From an uncultured Clostridia bacterium (GTDB lineage: Bacteria; Bacillota; Clostridia; Oscillospirales; Acutalibacteraceae), in NCBI GenBank assembly GCA_944376655.1, contig CALWDJ010000012.1, forward strand, positions 1-61,241: DNA of 61,241 nucleotides, read 5' to 3'. How positions within the stretch are numbered: the first letter of the stretch is position 1; each line of letters opens with the position of its first letter. Of the stretch, positions 42,099 through 53,500 are shown piece by piece. The translations under genes and the position numbers were made by a program. The notes under the pieces were generated by a model, which worked only from the letters and a program-made list of their open reading frames with translations, did not search any database and was not told the origin of the DNA.

Positions 42099-45000
42099 TC
42101 ACTTTAAATAAACATTTGGTGCGGACAGGAGTCCCGCAGGTTTCAGCTGATACTCATAGCTCCAGCGGCTGCCGGTCGTTCTCCATGAATCAGGGCCTAA
42201 CCATCTGTATGCGCTGTCAAACAGATGTACCTGTCCGAATGTGTTATACCGGTTGCCGAATACGGTTATATCAAGAGTATGGCGCCCGGCTGAGACATCG
42301 GATTTTTCGCATATGTACGGCGGAACAAAGATTTTTCCAAATTGCTCTCCGTCAAGCGAAGCACTTATCAGAGCGCCCCTGAAGTGGTCCGCCTCCAGAA
42401 CAAGCCTTCCGGCAGACGTATTAAAATCAACACGGTATATTATGTTTCCGCCGTAGAAAGGCAGACCCTGCTGGACAATATCGGCAAAGGTCAATGAACG
42501 TACCGGTTCGGTAATTACTTTTTCACGTCCGGAAACACGAACGCCGAAATCCCCGAGTATATAACACCATTCAATATTTGTCCGCCGCCCGAAAGGAAGC
42601 GAAATCTCCAAAATATTGTTTCCTTTAAGAATCGGAGGCAAAGCGACTGTTTTTATGGATTTGTCCACATACCATCCGGTCACTTCAGACTTGACCTCTA
42701 CTCCGTTAAAACGGATCGTAACTGATTCAGCATCTTCGATAGCCAGTTTGCAACCGCATACCTTTTCTTCGCTTTTAAAGATAAAACGAAGGTTGACGGA
42801 ATGGGTGATTTCTTCTTGTTCAATAGCCCAAGGCTGTGCCACGGCTCTCTTACGGCTGGGCCATCCCAGCTTTTTACGACAAATATTATCTGCAATCAAC
42901 AGTTCTTCGACCGAATTGAACGGCTCGCCGTCAAGCGAATATTCCCCCATATCAAGCAACAAAACATTCGGTTCACAAAGTGTAATCGGTACACGGTCTG
43001 CAATATGGATTTTCTTTTTCTCTTCTTGTATTTTCGCAATGCTGGTACTACTTGCATTAACAGAAGGATTTTCTTTAGGTGTGAACTGAATGAGAAGGCT
43101 GTCATAATCATAAATTTCGCATAAAATGACCGTTGCGTTTTTTTTATAAAAGCAATCAAGAGGATTGGTTTCTCCAGTCATGGTATTATAGAGAAGCGGA
43201 GTGTAAATACCTTTAAGATTGATGATAAGCGATTGTTTGTTTACAACATCCTTATTGTAAGGTTCGGTTCCGTGCGCGATAAAAAGCCAAAGCTTATCAC
43301 CGTCCCGCCGAAGCTGATGCAGTAAGTTTTTTGTATAAGTGCCATCGATGTTACGAATATCAAGCAAACGCAATGATTCGAGAGATTTAAGAATTGCCGC
43401 GCGTGAAAACGGAATAACTTCCGATTCCGCTGCCAGTTTAGCCGGCTCACTGTTTTCCGAAGCATCCATCAGTGTGGGCACGCTGCCCATAAATATCAGC
43501 TTGCCGCCTTGACGGCGAAATTCATTTAAACGCTGTACCGTGCTATAACGCAAAGTCTCACATCCGGGAACAATAACGGCATCATATTCCATTTCACCTA
43601 CACGAAGCGGGTTGCTTCCGGTTTTACACTGACTTGGAAGAAGAGATTCACAGATAAAATCAAAATCAACAGAGCCGAACAGCAGCCATTCGGTTATGTT
43701 TTTAAAGTTTTCATCTAACTGTTCTCGAATCAATGAAGTTTGTTCTGATGGTCCCCAATGCAGCCAATAGCTCTCAATCGGATGAATAACCCCCACTTTA
43801 ACGACAGGTTTGCCGCGAGTCATAGCGGTATTAACACGTGCAAAATGGTCTTCAATTATCGGATATTCACGGAACCACGGCGACTGATAATTAATAGACG
43901 CGGGAAAGTCACGCTTTGCCTCACCTGCCATACATACCCAAGATAAATGATGGACCCGGATAGTCACTCCTAACGCGGCTTGCCAGTCGCCGTGCAACTT
44001 ATGCCCGCGAAAATCAAAATCCCAGCCGGTCACACCGTACAGTTCAGACAGCATACCTTCGTAACCGTACTGATGAACAGCAGATTGTGCCTGTTTAGCA
44101 GTAGTATACTCGAATCTGGCACATAACATATCAATGCCCGGAAGATCAAAAGAACGGTAAGAGCGCATAGCCTCGCCCAATGCAACCGTTTGTGAACAGA
44201 GTGTGGGTTCTTTCATCATATGCCCTGTAAGCTTAACTCCGTTTTGACGACACCAGCTGCCGCAGGTGTCTGCAAATGCCGAAGCAAAGCGTTCGGCGAT
44301 ATGGTCATGGTAATGATAGCGTACAAGCGATACTTTTCCGTCCGGCAAATCCCAGAACAGCTGCGGAAGCTCAGCCATAATGTCCTCGCCGTATGCCGCC
44401 GAAAACGTGTCAGGCAAATCATCAGTCCACGGAAAAGTTACATCGTTCACCATTGTGGCAGATGCCAATGTGGTTTTATGGGAAAATTGCGGCTCGTCTG
44501 TGAAAATGGCCGGAATGGATTTCCCGAATTCATTTCCGAAATTTTGCTTATATGATTCATGGGTTATTTCTATAAAACGCTCTATTGCTTTTTTATCAAG
44601 AGTGTTTACATATGTCTGGTTATTGTACCACGGATTCGGAGCAGACATTTCCAGATACGCGTACCATTTCATGCCTTCGGCAGGATCGTTTGCACCGATT
44701 TTGTGATATTCTTTTAAAGAACCATCTTCATTCAAAAGGATATCATAACAAGCTAAGAGCTGTCCGTTTCCGGTACGTACAGCACGGGCACTTGCATCAT
44801 CCGCACTGTGATTTGTTTGATCTTCACTGCCATAAGGTTTATTAGTGAAAAGCAAATGACGCGCACGATATTTCTCATCCTTTGTAACATATCCGCCTGC
44901 CGCTCCTGAAGGCCAACGGTCTTCGTCATACAGCCAGGTAAGCATTTTTTCCTCTTTGCCCTTTTCAAGGCAGTTCCTGACAAGAGTCATATATTCTTCA

Positions 45001-45206
45001 CTGAGGTATTTCGTTTCCATACCAGTACGTACATGAATATGATAACCGCCCATGCCCATTTCCTTCAAATACCCGATTTCTTCCAAAAGCAATTCCGACG
45101 TTAATCTTCCGTTCCATGCCCAGAACGGTGCGGCGCGGTATTCGCAGGTTGGATTTTTAAAAAGTTCTTTTGAAAGCTCTTTCCTTGCATTTTTTTCATA
45201 TAGCAT
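42099..45206 (-). CDS. GH106-like glycoside hydrolase (alpha-L-rhamnosidase-related)
   Basis: 1035 residues from the ATG at 45206 (GGGGAAAGAG upstream); no signal peptide. The N-terminal TIM-barrel-like region carries segments typical of the GH106-like group: RAAPFWAWNGRLTSELLLEEIGYLKEMGMGG (about 20-50) and MLTWLYDEDRWPSGAAGGY (about 86-104), then FTDEPQFSH. A glutamine-amidotransferase-like middle (VIVPGCETLRYSTVQRL) and C-terminal beta-sandwich with EISLPFGRRTNIEW follow. The likely action is exo-hydrolysis of a terminal deoxyhexose or related sugar inside the cell. Exact specificity cannot be read. It is the last gene of the glycoside hydrolase operon, 121 bp after the GH20-like gene. Confidence 0.72.
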   Translation of the reverse strand: MLYEKNARKELSKELFKNPTCEYRAAPFWAWNGRLTSELLLEEIGYLKEMGMGGYHIHVRTGMETKYLSEEYMTLVRNCLEKGKEEKMLTWLYDEDRWPSGAAGGYVTKDEKYRARHLLFTNKPYGSEDQTNHSADDASARAVRTGNGQLLACYDILLNEDGSLKEYHKIGANDPAEGMKWYAYLEMSAPNPWYNNQTYVNTLDKKAIERFIEITHESYKQNFGNEFGKSIPAIFTDEPQFSHKTTLASATMVNDVTFPWTDDLPDTFSAAYGEDIMAELPQLFWDLPDGKVSLVRYHYHDHIAERFASAFADTCGSWCRQNGVKLTGHMMKEPTLCSQTVALGEAMRSYRSFDLPGIDMLCARFEYTTAKQAQSAVHQYGYEGMLSELYGVTGWDFDFRGHKLHGDWQAALGVTIRVHHLSWVCMAGEAKRDFPASINYQSPWFREYPIIEDHFARVNTAMTRGKPVVKVGVIHPIESYWLHWGPSEQTSLIREQLDENFKNITEWLLFGSVDFDFICESLLPSQCKTGSNPLRVGEMEYDAVIVPGCETLRYSTVQRLNEFRRQGGKLIFMGSVPTLMDASENSEPAKLAAESEVIPFSRAAILKSLESLRLLDIRNIDGTYTKNLLHQLRRDGDKLWLFIAHGTEPYNKDVVNKQSLIINLKGIYTPLLYNTMTGETNPLDCFYKKNATVILCEIYDYDSLLIQFTPKENPSVNASSTSIAKIQEEKKKIHIADRVPITLCEPNVLLLDMGEYSLDGEPFNSVEELLIADNICRKKLGWPSRKRAVAQPWAIEQEEITHSVNLRFIFKSEEKVCGCKLAIEDAESVTIRFNGVEVKSEVTGWYVDKSIKTVALPPILKGNNILEISLPFGRRTNIEWCYILGDFGVRVSGREKVITEPVRSLTFADIVQQGLPFYGGNIIYRVDFNTSAGRLVLEADHFRGALISASLDGEQFGKIFVPPYICEKSDVSAGRHTLDITVFGNRYNTFGQVHLFDSAYRWLGPDSWRTTGSRWSYEYQLKPAGLLSAPNVYLK

Positions 45207-45327
45207 TTCTCTTTCCCCTAACCAAACTGTTTTCTTAAAACAAAAAGCCGCCAAAGATTTGTTTAACATAAATCCCGGCAGCCTTTAAGACAATTGGTAT
45301 TCTCATTTCTTTACTTAATCCGATAAT

Positions 45328-47076
45328 TTATATCTTCGCAATAAAGTTTCGTATCTCATTTATTTCACTGGGTTTCGAAGAAGCAAACCAACATTTTTTA
45401 TATTCCGAAAACCAACTGCTTGCACTGCGTTGCCAGCACACGTCTGTTTTTCCGTATTTCTTTATCATTAAAACAGCATCATTTAAAAGACCGATTCCTT
45501 TTGCGGCAACCGCGATAAAACCAAGCGGACCGCTGCTTTCTTTCAATACATCATATATTTTTTTACATTTTTCCGATGCCGAATAAAGCGTTTCTTCATC
45601 AGAAGTAAAACACGACGCGTCACGTGTTTCCACCCATTTATAAATTTGTATCCAGTCAGCGGAATGCTGAGCAGTGCTCAATTCTTTTATCACAGGTACA
45701 ATATCCGTATCGCTCTCGTATACGAGTTTCGATATTGATTTATTGAAATCATCGTCTGCCTGTGTTTTCACATTCCACGAAACGGATGCCCCAAATACCG
45801 CGCCGTATAATGAACATTCAGGATTACAGGGATGTCCGAAATCTCCCCAATTGGTATTGAGCATACCAATTGCTCCGGCTTTTTTGCCTGCTAGTACCAT
45901 TTGCAGAATATTGAGAACAGAAATATCAATATATTCTATAAGAGAAGACCATGATGAGGTTCCGGGGCAAACAATTTGTCTATTCCCTGTAAGACTGACT
46001 CTTTCGATTTGAGAAATATTTGGATTTTTTCCGTAATCATAATTAAGAATTATTGTGCCTTCCGGTATACGTGACAGCAAATGAGGATAATTTAAAACTA
46101 TATCTCCCCACATCATTACAGTTTTTCCAGCACCGGTTACGTGTGCGGCTATTTTAGACACAAAATCAATATAAAGCTCAGCGCTCTCTTTACCAAGATT
46201 TTTTCCTCTGCAAAGATCAAAGGTTTCATCACAGCAAATATTAAAATACTTTGAACGGAAAAGAGGAAGATATTGATCTATAAGAGAAGATACTACTTCA
46301 AAGCTTTGCGGATTGGACGCGTCAATAGTATGATGCTTCATTCTTTCAAGCCAAAAATGCGATGTGGGCTTGTAATTCTCAAGTTCACATAGATGCGTGT
46401 ATTCCTTTTTCATAAGAAGCTCATATAAATGACCGAAAGTTGAAAGTGACGGTATAAAATCAATAAAATTATCATAACAATATCTGTCTATCTCGAGTAT
46501 ATCCTCAGCAGTCAGATAATCGTCTTCGGTTCGGATACTGCTTCTGAATTCATCGAAATTAAAGCTGTGTTCAATATAAAGCTGCAGAGAATTCATTTTA
46601 AAGCGGGCAATATTGTCTACCATTTCTTTAATGCCTTTTACACTTGGCACCCGTCCGCGAGTAGCATCATGATAAAATCCGCGGTATTCCATGTCCGGAT
46701 AGTCATTTACGGTCATAGCAGAGATTGCATCCTTACTGTTATCCATTATTTGTATCAGAGTACCTATACCGTAAAAACAGCCAGCATCGTCGCCTCCGTA
46801 AATTCTGATGCTTTTTTCAGTAATTTCTATTCTGTACCCATCTTTTGGCAATTCGGTATTTTTGCTTATACAAATTGAATTTTCCCGTTCATCTGTAATA
46901 CGGGAAAATTTGTGGAAATTTCCTGTCTTATACTCGAGATATTTTTTTAATTTTAACGCAGCCCGTACAACGCGCAGGTCAATCCCGTCAGAAACATAAA
47001 TATCACAATTATTAAAGCAAAAATGTCCTTCATGTTCCGTTAGTTCTTTCGGAGCCGGTAAAATCATATATTTCAT
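45328..47076 (-). CDS. GH20-like hexosaminidase, divergent
   Basis: 582 residues, cytoplasmic (no signal peptide). The N-terminal GH20b-like domain (1-125; DGYRIEITEKSIRIYGGDDAGCFYGIGTL) is followed by a GH20 barrel: YRGFYHDATRGRVPSVKGIKEMVDNIARFKMNSLQLYIEH (about 130-170) and NICCDETFDLCRGKNLG (about 276-292), where D-E are the catalytic pair. Unlike its neighbour it has CCDETF rather than GGDE, suggesting another subfamily and substrate. AAAGGT precedes the ATG. It probably removes terminal GlcNAc or GalNAc from imported oligosaccharides. Confidence 0.82.
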   Translation of the reverse strand: MKYMILPAPKELTEHEGHFCFNNCDIYVSDGIDLRVVRAALKLKKYLEYKTGNFHKFSRITDERENSICISKNTELPKDGYRIEITEKSIRIYGGDDAGCFYGIGTLIQIMDNSKDAISAMTVNDYPDMEYRGFYHDATRGRVPSVKGIKEMVDNIARFKMNSLQLYIEHSFNFDEFRSSIRTEDDYLTAEDILEIDRYCYDNFIDFIPSLSTFGHLYELLMKKEYTHLCELENYKPTSHFWLERMKHHTIDASNPQSFEVVSSLIDQYLPLFRSKYFNICCDETFDLCRGKNLGKESAELYIDFVSKIAAHVTGAGKTVMMWGDIVLNYPHLLSRIPEGTIILNYDYGKNPNISQIERVSLTGNRQIVCPGTSSWSSLIEYIDISVLNILQMVLAGKKAGAIGMLNTNWGDFGHPCNPECSLYGAVFGASVSWNVKTQADDDFNKSISKLVYESDTDIVPVIKELSTAQHSADWIQIYKWVETRDASCFTSDEETLYSASEKCKKIYDVLKESSGPLGFIAVAAKGIGLLNDAVLMIKKYGKTDVCWQRSASSWFSEYKKCWFASSKPSEINEIRNFIAKI

Positions 47077-47157
47077 AACTTTTATACCTTTCGTGTTAAT
47101 AAGATGTTCTTTGATTATCTATAATCTCGAATGTCTGTATTACAATTAAAAAAGCTT

Positions 47158-48732
47158 TCAGTCTTTTCGCACCTTTGAAATCCTGACTTCATAATCCGGA
47201 TCATTTCGCCACAAATTACGACTGTATTTGATACGCTCTTCCATATCTTCAGGCGCTCCGTCAGGCAATGTATCGCCACGATATATGCTTTTAGCCGCAA
47301 TATTTATTCCAAGATCGGAAAAATATTTTCTCATTGCCTCAAGCCTCATCTCAAAATCCTCATATCTGCGTAGCTTTGCAGGAGTCCATTCAACTTCTGA
47401 CGCGGCGATAAGCCTTGCATATGTATTCAGATCAAATTTTTCACATGTCGCAACGCGCTCTGTCCACTGCGGTATTTCCATACCCATAACAGAGCTTTCG
47501 TCATTTAATCCGAGCATCGAAGTATCAAAGCCGTATGTTTTCCAAAGCGGACGTTCCGCATAGAGATGATCCATATAAAAATATGAAGCAAGCGATACAA
47601 TTACTCTGCCTCCGCTTTCTATCCAATTTTTTTCGGTATCAGTGGAAGAATCGTACCACCACTGAGCAACCGCATATTTCTTATCCGGATGTCCGGTATG
47701 GAGTATTTCATTCCAGCCTATCATTATTTTGTTTTTTGAAGCGAGATACTTTGTTATCCTGTCATTAAAATAGCCCTGAAGCGCCTCCTCGTCGGCCAGG
47801 CCTTCTTCACGTATGCGCTGTTGACAATAAGGACACTCTTTCCAGTGGTTTTTAGGCACCTCATCGCCGCCTATATGAAAATATCTTCCCGGAAAAAGCT
47901 CACACAGTTCATCAATGACATTTTCAGCAAAAGAGAAAAACTCCTCACGACCGACACATCCGATATTGTCATGGACTCCCCATCTGTCGCTCACCTCTAT
48001 CGGTTCTTCGGTGCAGTACAACTCAGGATAACAGGCTATGGCAGCCGTGAGATGTCCCGGCATATCAAACTCCGGTATAACCTCTATCATACGCTCTGAG
48101 GCGTAATTTACAATTTCTTTTATTTCGTTCTGGGAATAGAACATCCCCTCTCCGTAAGTTTCTCCTATGTGGTCAGGATGCTGGGTGCCGCTGTTGTCCC
48201 TTCCCTCGATTATCACACGCACAGTGCCCTTTTCTGTCAGCAATGGATATTTCTTTATTTCTACTCTCCATCCCTGATCATCAGTCAGATGCCAGTGAAA
48301 TTCATTCATTTTCAGTCTCGCCATAAGGTCGATCACTTCTTTGATCTTTTCTATTGACTGAAAATGCCGGGCGCTGTCAAGCATGAACCCCCTGAAGGAA
48401 TATTTCGGCGCATCTTCTATTTCTACCGCATCTGTTTCTCCGGATCCGGCAAGCTGTAAAAGTGTCATTACGCCGTAAAATGCTCCGCGTTCGTCTGCCG
48501 ACGAAATTTCAATATTTCCGTAATTGCAATGTATGCGGTATCCTTCATCCCGCAAAGTACTGTCCCTCTTAAATATCAGCCTGTTTTCAGCAGCCGCTTC
48601 ATATCGCGGCATCATTTCTTTTATCACCTGATAAATACCTGAATATTCTCCTTCTAACACTGTTTCAGAAGAAATCCAAACCTTACCTTCTATTTTTTTT
48701 ATTGAATACGGTTTCGGAATTATGTTGAACAT
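47158..48732 (-). CDS. GH20 beta-N-acetylhexosaminidase
   Basis: 524 residues, no signal peptide, so probably intracellular. It has a GH20b domain (about 1-100) and a catalytic barrel with RGFMLDSARHFQSIEKIKEVIDLMARLKMNEFHWHLTDDQGWR (about 114-156), IPEFDMPGHLTAAI (about 220) and FHIGGDEVPKNHW, whose D-E are the catalytic residues (about 283-284). It releases terminal beta-linked GlcNAc or GalNAc by substrate-assisted catalysis. AGAGGTG precedes the ATG. It lies 11 bp after the GH35 gene, consistent with sequential trimming of Gal-GlcNAc glycans such as mucin or milk-type chains. Confidence 0.93.
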   Translation of the reverse strand: MFNIIPKPYSIKKIEGKVWISSETVLEGEYSGIYQVIKEMMPRYEAAAENRLIFKRDSTLRDEGYRIHCNYGNIEISSADERGAFYGVMTLLQLAGSGETDAVEIEDAPKYSFRGFMLDSARHFQSIEKIKEVIDLMARLKMNEFHWHLTDDQGWRVEIKKYPLLTEKGTVRVIIEGRDNSGTQHPDHIGETYGEGMFYSQNEIKEIVNYASERMIEVIPEFDMPGHLTAAIACYPELYCTEEPIEVSDRWGVHDNIGCVGREEFFSFAENVIDELCELFPGRYFHIGGDEVPKNHWKECPYCQQRIREEGLADEEALQGYFNDRITKYLASKNKIMIGWNEILHTGHPDKKYAVAQWWYDSSTDTEKNWIESGGRVIVSLASYFYMDHLYAERPLWKTYGFDTSMLGLNDESSVMGMEIPQWTERVATCEKFDLNTYARLIAASEVEWTPAKLRRYEDFEMRLEAMRKYFSDLGINIAAKSIYRGDTLPDGAPEDMEERIKYSRNLWRNDPDYEVRISKVRKD

Positions 48733-48743
48733 TTTAACACCTC

Positions 48744-50507
48744 TTAAATGTTGGTTTTTACTGTCCTTCTATCGCGCAGTTGCACCCGAGGAGCAGACAC
48801 TTTTTCAAGCTCAAATATAATTATTTCATTTTTACCTTTACGCAGCAGCGGAGCCGGAAGATACAAATCAAGATACGGTCCTTGTTCCCAGTATCTTCCG
48901 AGATTAAAGCCGTTAATAAAAACGCAACCTTTTCCGAAGCCTGACATATCTATAAATGTGTCCCGGCAGTCTTCGGCATAAAAAACTCCGCGGAAAAATG
49001 TTGGCGTACCGTCAAAAGAAAATTCTTCTTTATACCTGATTCCTGAAATATCCTTCAACGTAATAGGATACATCGTATATCCGTACTGTATCTGTGTTCC
49101 GAGAACAACCCCCGAAAGCAGACCTTTTTCATCTTTGAGATGAGCTCCGTAGTTTATTCTTCCGAGATTTTCTACAAGCACATCCAACACTACATCATGC
49201 TCTGTTCTGTAAAACCATATATCTTCATTTACTTTGCTGCTCCGGTCAAATACACCGATTTTTTTACCGTCAGCATAATATATTGCCCTGTCATGCACCT
49301 TTCCGGGCAGCAGCTGATTATAATCGGCCGGATGCCTGACCGTTGTTCTGTAAAGAACAAACCCATAATCTGCGCCAAGTGCTTCAAACGTGAGCGGCAA
49401 AGCACCTGTGACCGGCTCAGAAATTATATCGAGGCAATCAAAAAGTCTGCAGCACCGCGTAAATTCAACAGTTCCGTAATCATACGGCCGGCAGCTGTCT
49501 TCTTCTGGAAAAACAAGCTTTTCCCCCGTAAGCATTTGCTTTAACAGGCTGTATTTTTCGGTATATCCGCCGTTTTCAGTAAGCGGAGCATCACTGTCGT
49601 AGCTTGTAGCTGTAGGCTGCAAAATATCAGTATAATTCGAACCGTTGTAAAACCCGAAATTAGTACCTCCGCAGAACATATAAAGATTAAATGATGCTCC
49701 TGCGTCTACTATTTTACTGACTGTAGCAACCATCTCATGCGGATCACGAATATGATGATTTTCTCCCCAATGGTCAAACCATCCGCCCCAGAACTCCATG
49801 CAACAATGAGGCTGACCCGGTCGCACGTTATCCATTTTACGGAAATTTTCCTCCGGTTTCGAACCAAAGTTTGCACAGGCATAAACATTATCGGTAAGAC
49901 CTCCGGTAAGCATATAATCCTGTGTGCCGTCTGCAGTAAAAAGAAATGTATCTATCCCGTACTTTGTAAAAAGTGCACGCAAAGCGGGCAAATACTTCCG
50001 GTCATTGCCATAGCTTCCGTATTCATTTTCAAGTTGCATAGCTATTACAGGACCGCCGTTCTGCCACAAAAAACGCCGCAGTCTAGGTAATAGCACCCCG
50101 TAATATCTGTCAACATACTTAAGAAACAAATCATCGCTGCTTCTTAAGCAAATATTTTTTTCACGAATCAGCCAATATGGCAGACCTCCGAATTCCCATT
50201 CGGCGCATATATAAGGCGAGGGACGCACTATAACATACAGTCCGAGTTTTGCAGCCGTTTCGATAAAAGACTCTATATCACATAAGCCATCAAAGCAATA
50301 TTTCTCAGGTTCAGGCTCATGCAGATTCCACGGCACATAAGTTTCAACGGTATTAAATCCGCAATCTTTAAGCTTTTGCAGACGATCTTCCCAGTATTCG
50401 GGTACTATTCTGAAATAATGTATTGCTCCCGATATTATTCTTAAATGCTGACCGTCAAGCATAAATCTCCCGTTTTTGATTGTTAAATTAGTTTTTATAA
50501 TAAACAC
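48744..50507 (-). CDS. GH35 beta-galactosidase
   Basis: 587 residues, no signal peptide. GH35 signatures are strong: SGAIHYFRIVPEYWEDRLQKLKDCGFNTVETYVPWNLHEP (about 25-65), RPSPYICAEWEFGGLPYW (about 95), and the acid/base region AMQLENEYGSYG (about 154-165); the nucleophile lies near MEFWGGWFDHWG (about 237). C-terminal beta domains carry FINGFNLGRYWEQGP. It removes terminal beta-galactose. The start is uncertain: the frame opens with a GTG at 50507 that overlaps the GGGGTG ribosome-binding-like run. It lies between the surface protein and GH20. Confidence 0.94.
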   Translation of the reverse strand: MFIIKTNLTIKNGRFMLDGQHLRIISGAIHYFRIVPEYWEDRLQKLKDCGFNTVETYVPWNLHEPEPEKYCFDGLCDIESFIETAAKLGLYVIVRPSPYICAEWEFGGLPYWLIREKNICLRSSDDLFLKYVDRYYGVLLPRLRRFLWQNGGPVIAMQLENEYGSYGNDRKYLPALRALFTKYGIDTFLFTADGTQDYMLTGGLTDNVYACANFGSKPEENFRKMDNVRPGQPHCCMEFWGGWFDHWGENHHIRDPHEMVATVSKIVDAGASFNLYMFCGGTNFGFYNGSNYTDILQPTATSYDSDAPLTENGGYTEKYSLLKQMLTGEKLVFPEEDSCRPYDYGTVEFTRCCRLFDCLDIISEPVTGALPLTFEALGADYGFVLYRTTVRHPADYNQLLPGKVHDRAIYYADGKKIGVFDRSSKVNEDIWFYRTEHDVVLDVLVENLGRINYGAHLKDEKGLLSGVVLGTQIQYGYTMYPITLKDISGIRYKEEFSFDGTPTFFRGVFYAEDCRDTFIDMSGFGKGCVFINGFNLGRYWEQGPYLDLYLPAPLLRKGKNEIIIFELEKVSAPRVQLRDRRTVKTNI

Positions 50508-50520
50508 CCCAACTGTTTTT

Positions 50521-50549
50521 TGTCCGGGCGAAATTAACCCGCCCGGACA
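50521..50549 (-). promoter_or_regulatory. Intercistronic hairpin in the GH operon
   Basis: A perfect ten-bp stem, TGTCCGGGCG with CGCCCGGACA, between the dockerin-protein stop and the GH35 start. There is no T-run on the minus strand, so it could set different transcript levels for the surface protein and the enzymes rather than end transcription. Confidence 0.5.
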
Positions 50550-50559
50550 CTTTTAATTT

Positions 50560-53500
50560 TCACTTACCGTTTATAAGCAGCTTTTTTAAGGCAGTTATAT
50601 CCACGGCTTTTTCAATGCTTCCGTTCAAATCGCAGTCGGCAGCACTGTAATTTACTTTTACAGTAAAATCTGCCGCATATTTTTTATATCGTACTAAATC
50701 TTTCAGATCGACCGCACCGTCCTGATTTACATCGCCTTTTTCAAAGGTTGTGGCAACCGCCGAAACTTTATCATAAGCCGTAAGAGCCGAATAATGATTA
50801 TTTGATCCGTCATCATTTTTCGGGAAATCCGGGAAAGGTGTTTTTCCGTCCCACTGAAGCGTGAACCAGTTTACCGCATCTATTCCTTCAACTGCCGAAA
50901 GCTGTGAAGATAACTGTGCACGATCACCTTCTTTCACCGTCAGTTTCAAATTGCGTATTCTTACGGTTATGGGTGAATCGGAAGATACCCCTACAACCGA
51001 ATCGGTGAGACTTACAATTACGTCTCCGCAAGCCCAATGTGGATCCCCGTTTTCAGTATGAAGTATTTCTTCAACTGTCGCGGTTCGGCTTATCCAGATA
51101 TTCGCAGGAATATTCTCATATGTGTCAAATGTTCCGTAGTCTTTATATCCAGAATTGTTTGTATATTGAGGCTGCGGTCCTATTTTAATACCTACTTCCC
51201 TGCCGGATGCGTCCTCAACATATATATCATATGAAACAGTAAGATATCCCTGCATTGCCTCAAGTATTTTGCGGCTTTGAACCCATCCTAAAAATCCGTC
51301 TCCGTTATTGTGTCCGGTATTAACGAATCCGCTGTCAATAACTGCCCCGCCTGTTTCTCCTGCAGAAGTCATTTCTATTTCATAATAAGGTATCGCTTCG
51401 TCATATCTTACTTTTGAATTTCCGGTAACCTTTGAGCCGAAATTCAATGTGTCTGCTCCTGTCCACGACGGTGAAGCGTCCGTGCCGTCAGTCAGTGAGA
51501 AACGCTTAGGATCAGCTTCCCATATTACATATGACACATTATCGTTTTCAGATGCTTCAGCAAACACAGCCTTGACCGTAACATTACCAGACGGCATTGC
51601 AAAGGAATATTTGTTTTCCTCGATGCGGTTAATCAAAATATTTTTACCTTCATCGGAAATGACTGTTACAAGCTCCGCTCTGTAACCTTCTTTGGGGAAA
51701 GCCGTCACAACTGCGGTTTCTCCCGCTCTCAAAACTGTATCGGAAATACTGATATTTCCGTTTTCATCATCTGTAATATCGTTTATCGTCAAAAGATTAG
51801 GGCTGTATTCACTAAGCTCATCATACTTAATAAGCTGACCAAAATAATCCGGATTACCGTTTACATCAAGCGAAGGGGTAAAATCATTGTTCCAGTCCCA
51901 ACCTCCTGAACGTACATAATCTATATCCGCAAGATACTGGTTGAACGCGAGACGATCTTTTTCACTCAATGTCAGCTTCATTCCGCGTATATCTATCACC
52001 GCGGGATTTTCCTCGGATATATCTCCTGATACCGCGCCGAATCTGAATGCCCCGGACGACCAATGATCGCCGGCCGAATCAGATACCATATCCGTAGTTT
52101 CTTCATCAAGATTTGAATAACTGTAGCTATGCCATACATTACGCTCTGTATTAAGTGCGTCTCCGTTCTCTATGGTTCCGAATCTTGCGGAATCCCATCC
52201 TCCCCATGCAGACGCCATTCCTGCTTCAAACTCACCGGTGCTGCTGTTTTCATCTGTGCGTCTTGCCTCAAAGCTCATTGTGGCATACTGCATAAGAGCG
52301 TTTACAAACACTCTGTCGTCCTGCCATCCGCTCATACGTCCGTCATTTCTAATCAGTCCTGAAAACAGACCAGCCATTCCGGCTTCTCCTACGGTATTTA
52401 CCGTAAGGGAATAATAAGCTCCGTCCTCGTCCTCTTTTATCTCAGCGTTTCCGCTGAATTTGTTATTTATCCAGCCGCTCTTTCCGGCAAGCCCGTCCGA
52501 ACCCTCAGGAAGATTTGCCGGATTGGCGTCCCATATCACATATTCCTTGTCCTCTATCGCCGTTTCGCTTTCAAAAACCGCCGTTACGGTAAGCGCGCTG
52601 TTAGGCATTACAAAACTGTATGTAAGCGGTCCGGTACGTACAAGCGCCGTTCTGTCTCCGACAGTATCTTCCGCCTTTATCTCCTTTACCCTGTACCCAT
52701 CAGCCGGCTCAGCAGTGACGGTTACGGTATTACCCGCTTTGGTACGGTATGTAGAAAGTTTTATTGTGCCGTTTTCATCTGTAGAAGCATCTGTTATATT
52801 ATTGGTCTGAAGATTAGGGCTGTATTCACTGTGCGCATCATACGCAATAAGTCCCTCGAAGTAATCAAGAGCACCGCTTTCCTGCTTCGGGAAGTCGCCT
52901 ACCGTTGATGAACCGTTGTAATTGCCGGTAAACCAACTGAGCTTGTCTATGTTTTCTACTTCGGCAAGCGCTGAGTTCACTGCTTCTCGGTCCTCTTCCC
53001 TTATTTCAAGACACAGCTTTCTTATGCTTACCTTGACAGGTGTTTCCGCTGAAACTCCCTCTTTATCTATACTGATAAGCACCGCCGCGTCTGACCAGTG
53101 AGGATCTCCGTCCGCACTGTGAAGTATTTCCTTTACCTGTACGGTGCGCTCTATCCATTCTCCAGAAGGAATATTTTCATATTCGTCGAATGTTCCGTAA
53201 TCCGAAGTCGGGTCGCCTCCCCATTTCGGCTGCGGCTGCACGGTCAGACTTACATTATCCGTCCCTTCTTCCACATATACCTCATACGAAACATAAAGGT
53301 ACGGTTTTATTGCCTCCAGCACCGAACGGTGGCTTACCCAGCCTGTAAAGCCCAGCTTATCGTTATACCAGTTGTACTTGAAGCCCGAGCTTATCAGCGC
53401 GCCGTTCGCAGTACCGCTGCCGGTAAAGGTCAGCTCATAATACGGCATTTCCCCGCCGTACCTTACTGCACTCTGTCCTGTTGTTTTCGTTCCGAACAGA